The notes under the pieces are model-generated. The model was not told the origin of the DNA. It saw only the letters and a list, made by a program, of their open reading frames with translations, and did no database searches. From Terracoccus sp. 273MFTsu3.1 (lineage in GTDB: Bacteria > Actinomycetota > Actinomycetes > Actinomycetales > Dermatophilaceae), in assembly GCF_000383675.1 (NCBI RefSeq), contig NZ_KB911829.1, forward strand, positions 1 through 64,000: a stretch of DNA of 64,000 nucleotides. Reading direction: 5' to 3'. Both the position numbers and the translations under genes were made by a program. This document shows, piece by piece, positions 60,099 to 64,000 of the stretch (positions are counted from its first letter, which is position 1; each line of letters begins with the position of its first letter).

Positions 60099-62002
60099 GC
60101 GGCCACCCCCAGGACGGCGACGACCACGACGCCGACGAGCAGGCTGAGCAGCGACAGCGAGGGCACGGCGCGGTGGCTCCGCTCCCCCGCCCGGCCGGCG
60201 GCCCGGGCGACGACGGCGGTCGCCCGCGGGTAGGCGTCGACGACGTCGCGGTCGAGCGTCACGACGAGACGCGCGACGGCCGTGACCGCCCGGCCGATGC
60301 CGACGTATGCCGTGTCGACGCCGAAGCCGCGCACCGCCGGCTCCCGGACGCGGCCGGGGACCCGGTCGGCGACGTCGAGCCGGCCGCGGTCGCTGAGGGA
60401 CCACACGGCATACGCGGCTCCGGCGACGAGCAGGACGGACAGCAGGGCGCTGAGGAGCCCCACGTGCACACCACCGCGGAGGCTGACGAGGAAGAGGGTG
60501 CCGACGACGGTGAGCGCGGCGAGCACGGACACGACGAGTGCGGCCGGGAGCGTGATCGGGGCGTGGCCGTGGGCGTGGACGCGCTCGACCTCGGCGTCGT
60601 CGGCGCTGTCGGTGGAGGTCACGACGGCGACGTCCTCCTCGGCGACGACGGCGGGCTCGACGTCGGGCAGCTCGCCCGTCGCGGCGACGGGGCTGTCGAG
60701 CAGGAGCCACGCGCGGGTGCAGTACGCCGCCGTGAGGACGACCGTGACGAACAGGGCGACGACGACGAGCCAGGCGCGGAACCCGCCACCCCCGGTCGCG
60801 CCCTCGAGCGCGGCGTCGATGACGGTGTCCTTGGTGAAGAAGCCGATGAGCGGCGGCACGCCGGCGAGGGCGGCGAGGCCGATCCCCATCGACCAGCGCA
60901 ACGCGCCGGTCGGACGCAGCCGACCGCGCAGGGCGGCGACGGCGGTCGCGCCGGCGAGGACCGAGAGCCAGCCGGCCCCGAGGAAGAGCAGCGCCTTGAA
61001 GAACGCGTGGCCGACGAGGTGCGCGATGCCGGCTCCGGGCCCGAGCTCGGCCGGTGCCGCGGCGAGCGCCGAGAGCATGATCGCGATCTGGCTCAGGGTC
61101 GAGTAGGCGAGCATCCGCTTGAGGTCGGTCTGCACGAGCGCGAGCAGTGCGGCGTAGACCATGGTCACGGCTGTCAGGACGGCGAGCAGGGTGCGCGCCC
61201 CGTCATGACCGGCGTAGAGCGAGAAGAGGCGGGCGATGACGTACGTGCCGGCCGCGACCATCGTCGCCGCGTGGATGAGCGCCGACGCCGGGGTCGGGCC
61301 CTCCATCGCGTCGGGGAGCCAGTCGTGGAACGGCACGAGACCCGACTTGCCGGCGACACCGATGACGACGCCGACGAGACCGATCGTCAGCAGCGTGCCG
61401 TCCCCGGTGGCCGTGAGGACCGCCATGAGGTCGGTCGACCGGGCCCGCACCGACAGCGCGACGATGCCCACGACCATGGCGATGTCGGCCACGCGGGTGA
61501 CGATGAAGGCCTTGTAGGCCGCCCGTCTCGCCGCCGCCCGCTCGCTGTCGTGGCCGATGAGCAGCCACGAGCACCAACCCATGACCTCCCAGCCGACGAG
61601 CATGAGCACGAGGTCGCCCGCCTGGACGAGGAGCAGCATGCCGGCCGCGAAGAGCGAGACGGTCGCCGCGAACTGGCCGTAGCGGGGGTCGTCGCGGAGG
61701 TACCACGCCGTGAAGACCTGGATGCCGAGCACGACGAGGGCGACGACGAACGCCACGAGGCCCGAGACGCGGTCGGAGAGCAGGTGCAGCGGAACGGAGA
61801 GGTCGCCGAGCGGGAGGCTGCCGATCGACTCGATGTCGGCCGTGCGCGACGGCGCGACCCACTGGATGAGTCCGAGCACGGCGACGTAGGCGGACACCGA
61901 CACGGCGACGGCCGCCGCGAGCCCGCGCTGGCGCCGCGTCACCAGCCCCACGAGGGCGGCCAGCGCCGGGAGCACGACGATCATCCGCACGATCCAGCTC
62001 AT
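60089..62002 (-). CDS. nuoL: NADH-quinone oxidoreductase subunit L
   Basis: The protein has 637 residues, about 16 helices. Typical blocks: WEVMGWCSWLLIGHDSERAA, KSGLVPFHDWLPDAMEGPTP, LAYSTLSQIAIMLSAL, HAFFKALLFLGAGWL, and a long C-terminal lateral helix region. Proton-pumping subunit. Its ATG overlaps the nuoK stop by four bases. Confidence 0.94.
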   Translation of the reverse strand: MSWIVRMIVVLPALAALVGLVTRRQRGLAAAVAVSVSAYVAVLGLIQWVAPSRTADIESIGSLPLGDLSVPLHLLSDRVSGLVAFVVALVVLGIQVFTAWYLRDDPRYGQFAATVSLFAAGMLLLVQAGDLVLMLVGWEVMGWCSWLLIGHDSERAAARRAAYKAFIVTRVADIAMVVGIVALSVRARSTDLMAVLTATGDGTLLTIGLVGVVIGVAGKSGLVPFHDWLPDAMEGPTPASALIHAATMVAAGTYVIARLFSLYAGHDGARTLLAVLTAVTMVYAALLALVQTDLKRMLAYSTLSQIAIMLSALAAAPAELGPGAGIAHLVGHAFFKALLFLGAGWLSVLAGATAVAALRGRLRPTGALRWSMGIGLAALAGVPPLIGFFTKDTVIDAALEGATGGGGFRAWLVVVALFVTVVLTAAYCTRAWLLLDSPVAATGELPDVEPAVVAEEDVAVVTSTDSADDAEVERVHAHGHAPITLPAALVVSVLAALTVVGTLFLVSLRGGVHVGLLSALLSVLLVAGAAYAVWSLSDRGRLDVADRVPGRVREPAVRGFGVDTAYVGIGRAVTAVARLVVTLDRDVVDAYPRATAVVARAAGRAGERSHRAVPSLSLLSLLVGVVVVAVLGVAAWR

Positions 62003-62421
62003 CCGACGCCCTCCCCCGCTGCCGCCGGCTCACGCACCGCGTCACGCGGGTGGCCGTCCCGGTCGTCGGCGCGCGGGGCCTCGGCGTCGACGTCGCCGGC
62101 ATCGTCCGGCTCGTCGTCGGTGAGGTCGGGCACCGCCGTGAGGTCGATGTGCCCCGTGCGACGGAACATCACGAGGATGATCGCGAGCGCCACGGTGATC
62201 TCGGCGGCGGCGATCGTGATGACGAAGAGGGTGAGCACCGGACCGGCCGAGAGCGGCGCGCCGGGGCGGGACCCGGCCGTGACGAGCAACAGGTTCGCCG
62301 CGTTGAGGATGAGCTCGACACCGACGAGGACGAGGACGGCGTTGCGGCGGGCGAGGACGCCGTAGACGCCGATGCCGGCCAGGAGTGCCGACAGGGCGGC
62401 CGGCAGCGAGAGGTGGATCAT
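61999..62421 (-). CDS. nuoK: NADH-quinone oxidoreductase subunit K
   Basis: The protein has 140 residues from ATG 62421. Residues 1-100 are the normal three-helix NuoK (GVYGVLARRNAVLVLVGVEL with a conserved Glu, then AAAEITVALAIILVMFRRTG). The last 40 residues are an acidic tail (LTDDEPDDAGDVDAEAPRAD) not found in classical NuoK. Confidence 0.92.
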   Translation of the reverse strand: MIHLSLPAALSALLAGIGVYGVLARRNAVLVLVGVELILNAANLLLVTAGSRPGAPLSAGPVLTLFVITIAAAEITVALAIILVMFRRTGHIDLTAVPDLTDDEPDDAGDVDAEAPRADDRDGHPRDAVREPAAAGEGVG

Positions 62422-63002
62422 CCGCGACCGTCCGACCGTGCGCCCGACGAGACGGTGCCTGGGTGGCGCGCGCCGTCGGCGCCGTCGGCGCCGTCGCGGT
62501 GCAGGACCAGGCGCGACACGGCGAAGGCGCCGATGAGCGCGACGAGGAGCAGCACGGAGAGCAGCTCGAAGGGCCAGACCCACGTGCCGAAGACCGCCTG
62601 GGCAACCTGCGGCGTGGTCGTCGTCGGGGTGTCGAGGTCGGCCGTCGCGCCGGAGAAGAGCGGGAGCAGGAGCGAGGCGAGCAGTGCCGTCGTCGCGGCG
62701 CCGAGGAGGGCACCGGCGAGGCGCTGCCACCACGGGGTGTCGATCTCGGCGTGGGGACCGATCGGCGCGCGGGTCAGCATGAGAGCGAAGAGGACGAGCA
62801 CGACGATGGCGCCGACGTAGACGAGGAGCTGGACCAGTCCGACGAGCTCCTGCCCGAGCACGAGGTAGGCGCCCGCCAGCGAACCGAGGCAGACGAGCAG
62901 CCACAGGGCCGCGTGGACGACCTGCTTCGTCGTGACCGACAGCAGCGCCGACAGGGCCGTCACTGCGCCGACCGCGGTGAAGACGATGTCACGGGTCGTC
63001 AC
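62418..63002 (-). CDS. nuoJ: NADH-quinone oxidoreductase subunit J
   Basis: The protein has 194 residues from GTG 63002. Five helices; the conserved segment [20 protein letters not shown] is clear. Part of the membrane arm. Overlaps nuoI and nuoK by four bases each. Confidence 0.92.
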   Translation of the reverse strand: MTTRDIVFTAVGAVTALSALLSVTTKQVVHAALWLLVCLGSLAGAYLVLGQELVGLVQLLVYVGAIVVLVLFALMLTRAPIGPHAEIDTPWWQRLAGALLGAATTALLASLLLPLFSGATADLDTPTTTTPQVAQAVFGTWVWPFELLSVLLLVALIGAFAVSRLVLHRDGADGADGARHPGTVSSGARSDGRG

Positions 63003-63916
63003 TCGCTCCCCTCCTCGTCGGTCGACACCGTCGGCAGGACCTGGGTCGAGTCTCCTTGTGCCGCGGCCTGGTCCGCGGCCCGCTCGGCCTCGGCGCCGTC
63101 GGCCGGCGGAAGGGCCGAGGTCTGCTCGGCGGCCGGCAGGCTCTCGGTGCGCTCAGCGGCGGGCAGCGCCGCCGTGCGCTCGACCGCCGGCATGACCCGG
63201 GTCTGCTCGGCCGCTGGTGGCGTCGTCGGGTCGGGGGTCGCGGCCGGCATGACCGTGGTCTGCTCGGCCAGGGACTGGGCGGCCGGGGACTGGGCGGCCG
63301 GGGCCGCCGACGGCGGGGTCGTGGTCTCCCGGCGCACCCGCGTCGGCCGGGCTGCGGCCCCGGCCCCACGCGTACCACCAGGCGTGGCGGCGGCTGCTCC
63401 GGCGGACCCGCGGGCCGGCTTCGCTGCCGCCGTGACCTCGGCGGGGTCGGCGCTGCCCGGGTCGAGGGCAGGGGGCGCCGGGACGGTGGCCATCCACGCG
63501 CCGAGGCGGTCCTTCTCGTGGAGCAGGTCGCGGATGTCGGTCTCGGCGTACTCGAACTCCGGGCTCCAGTGCAGCGCGTCGAACGGGCAGACCTCGATGC
63601 AGATGCCGCAGTACATGCAGAGCGAGAAGTCGATGGCGAAGCGGTCGAGGACGTTGCGCTGGCGGGCACGGCCGCCCGGGGTCGTCGGCGGCAGCTCCTC
63701 CTTGTGGGAGTCGATGTAGATGCACCAGTCGGGGCACTCGCGCGCACAGAGCATGCACGAGGTGCAGTTCTCCTCGGTCAGCGCGATGACGCCGCGTGAC
63801 CGAGGCGGGAGCGCGGGTGAGACGTCGGGGTACTCGGCCGTGTGCGTGTGCCGGGTCAGCGACTTCGCCGTCGTCGCGAGTCCCTTGACGAGCCCGGGAA
63901 TGATGCCGTCAGCCAT
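62999..63916 (-). CDS. nuoI: NADH-quinone oxidoreductase subunit I with repeat tail
   Basis: The protein has 305 residues. The ferredoxin-like core (~1-185) has two 4Fe-4S motifs, [12 protein letters not shown] and [16 protein letters not shown]. The remaining ~120 residues are Ala/Pro/Thr-rich, with repeats of the form [19 protein letters not shown]. This tail is unusual for a subunit buried at the arm junction; it must extend into the cytoplasm. GGAGGAGGAGGTGA precedes the ATG. Confidence 0.9.
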   Translation of the reverse strand: MADGIIPGLVKGLATTAKSLTRHTHTAEYPDVSPALPPRSRGVIALTEENCTSCMLCARECPDWCIYIDSHKEELPPTTPGGRARQRNVLDRFAIDFSLCMYCGICIEVCPFDALHWSPEFEYAETDIRDLLHEKDRLGAWMATVPAPPALDPGSADPAEVTAAAKPARGSAGAAAATPGGTRGAGAAARPTRVRRETTTPPSAAPAAQSPAAQSLAEQTTVMPAATPDPTTPPAAEQTRVMPAVERTAALPAAERTESLPAAEQTSALPPADGAEAERAADQAAAQGDSTQVLPTVSTDEEGSE

Positions 63917-64000
63917 TCGCGCTCACCTCCTCCTCCACCGTTGACACCGTCGAAAGGCCACCGTCAGCGCCCGTTGGACCGTCCCCCCTGCCCCACCCTC
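63909..64000 (-). CDS. nuoH: End of the upstream nuo gene (probably nuoH)
   Basis: A frame open from the window edge ends with [11 protein letters not shown] and TGA at 63909-63911, overlapping the nuoI ATG by 8 bases. In the standard nuo order nuoH precedes nuoI, so this is likely its C-terminal extension. The visible 30 residues show no conserved NuoH motif. Confidence 0.5.
   Translation of the reverse strand, partial: GWGRGDGPTGADGGLSTVSTVEEEVSANG

Overview
The window is high-GC actinobacterial DNA. One sampled host line (40021-40080) has 47 of 60 bases G or C, and genes often start with GTG or TTG. Gene content and order fit a Micrococcales actinomycete, most likely the Intrasporangiaceae group: pdxH / citrate synthase 2 / serC, an NCS2 permease next to DUF2530, DUF3027 and a cold-shock gene, an XPB-type helicase with its helicase-associated partner, IdeR, a c-di-AMP riboswitch before an NlpC/P60 gene, and a nuo operon. 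The family assignment is inference; the phylum is secure.

Positions 1 to about 9,240 are a genomic island. It opens with an IS/transposase remnant. Next comes a decayed actinomycete integrative element: a chimeric gene joining a Pra-type replication/excision activator to the C-terminal half of a tyrosine integrase, a KorSA-type GntR repressor and a Pif-type Nudix hydrolase. A lower-GC block follows (32 of 60 bases in line 2641-2700). The island ends in the 3' half of a tRNA-Arg(CCT) gene (9196-9237), a typical integrase attachment scar. The low-GC block looks like a nucleotide-signalling or DNA-modification defence locus. Up to six minus-strand genes run from 8127 to 3181: a RipA-like membrane protein, a nucleoside 2-deoxyribosyltransferase-fold protein, a DNA base-hypermodification (hmdU kinase/AGPT) family protein, a MazG pyrophosphohydrolase with its MazG_C partner domain, a zinc-ribbon protein of unknown function, and a ThsB-like TIR protein. 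The last of these faces, end to end, a plus-strand SLATT-type membrane protein. This is the best candidate for a poorly described system in the window.

From 9.2 kb on the DNA is host core. 10.4-15 kb holds a partner-switching module (MASE1-PP2C-kinase fusion plus STAS protein) facing a membrane-anchored ECF sigma factor with a built-in zinc anti-sigma domain. 15.4-20 kb holds redox, wall-hydrolase, IdeR and MFS genes. 20-30 kb holds membrane proteins of unknown function, a 12-codon ORF with an extreme Shine-Dalgarno, pdxH, citrate synthase, a PQQ-type sugar dehydrogenase, serC and a lytic transglycosylase. 30-36 kb holds ferritin, a marR-MFS-microprotein operon, NCS2 permease and DUF genes. 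36.5-44 kb holds an epimerase, the two helicase-related genes, a lone LigD phosphoesterase domain, HMG-CoA lyase and an iron-box-controlled cysteine-rich microprotein. 44-48.3 kb holds a PhoPR-like two-component system, with a PhoP-type direct repeat, next to an HtrA protease. 48.5-57 kb holds an SDR/zinc-ribbon fusion, small enzymes, pepN and htpX. 57-64 kb holds nuoN-M-L-K-J-I and the end of nuoH.

A second signal runs through the host part only. The 8-mer GTATGCCG (either strand) occurs at about 30 sites, evenly spaced and equally in both orientations, and often forces rare codons (TAT, ATA). It is absent from the island. It looks like a genome-wide architectural or recognition word.
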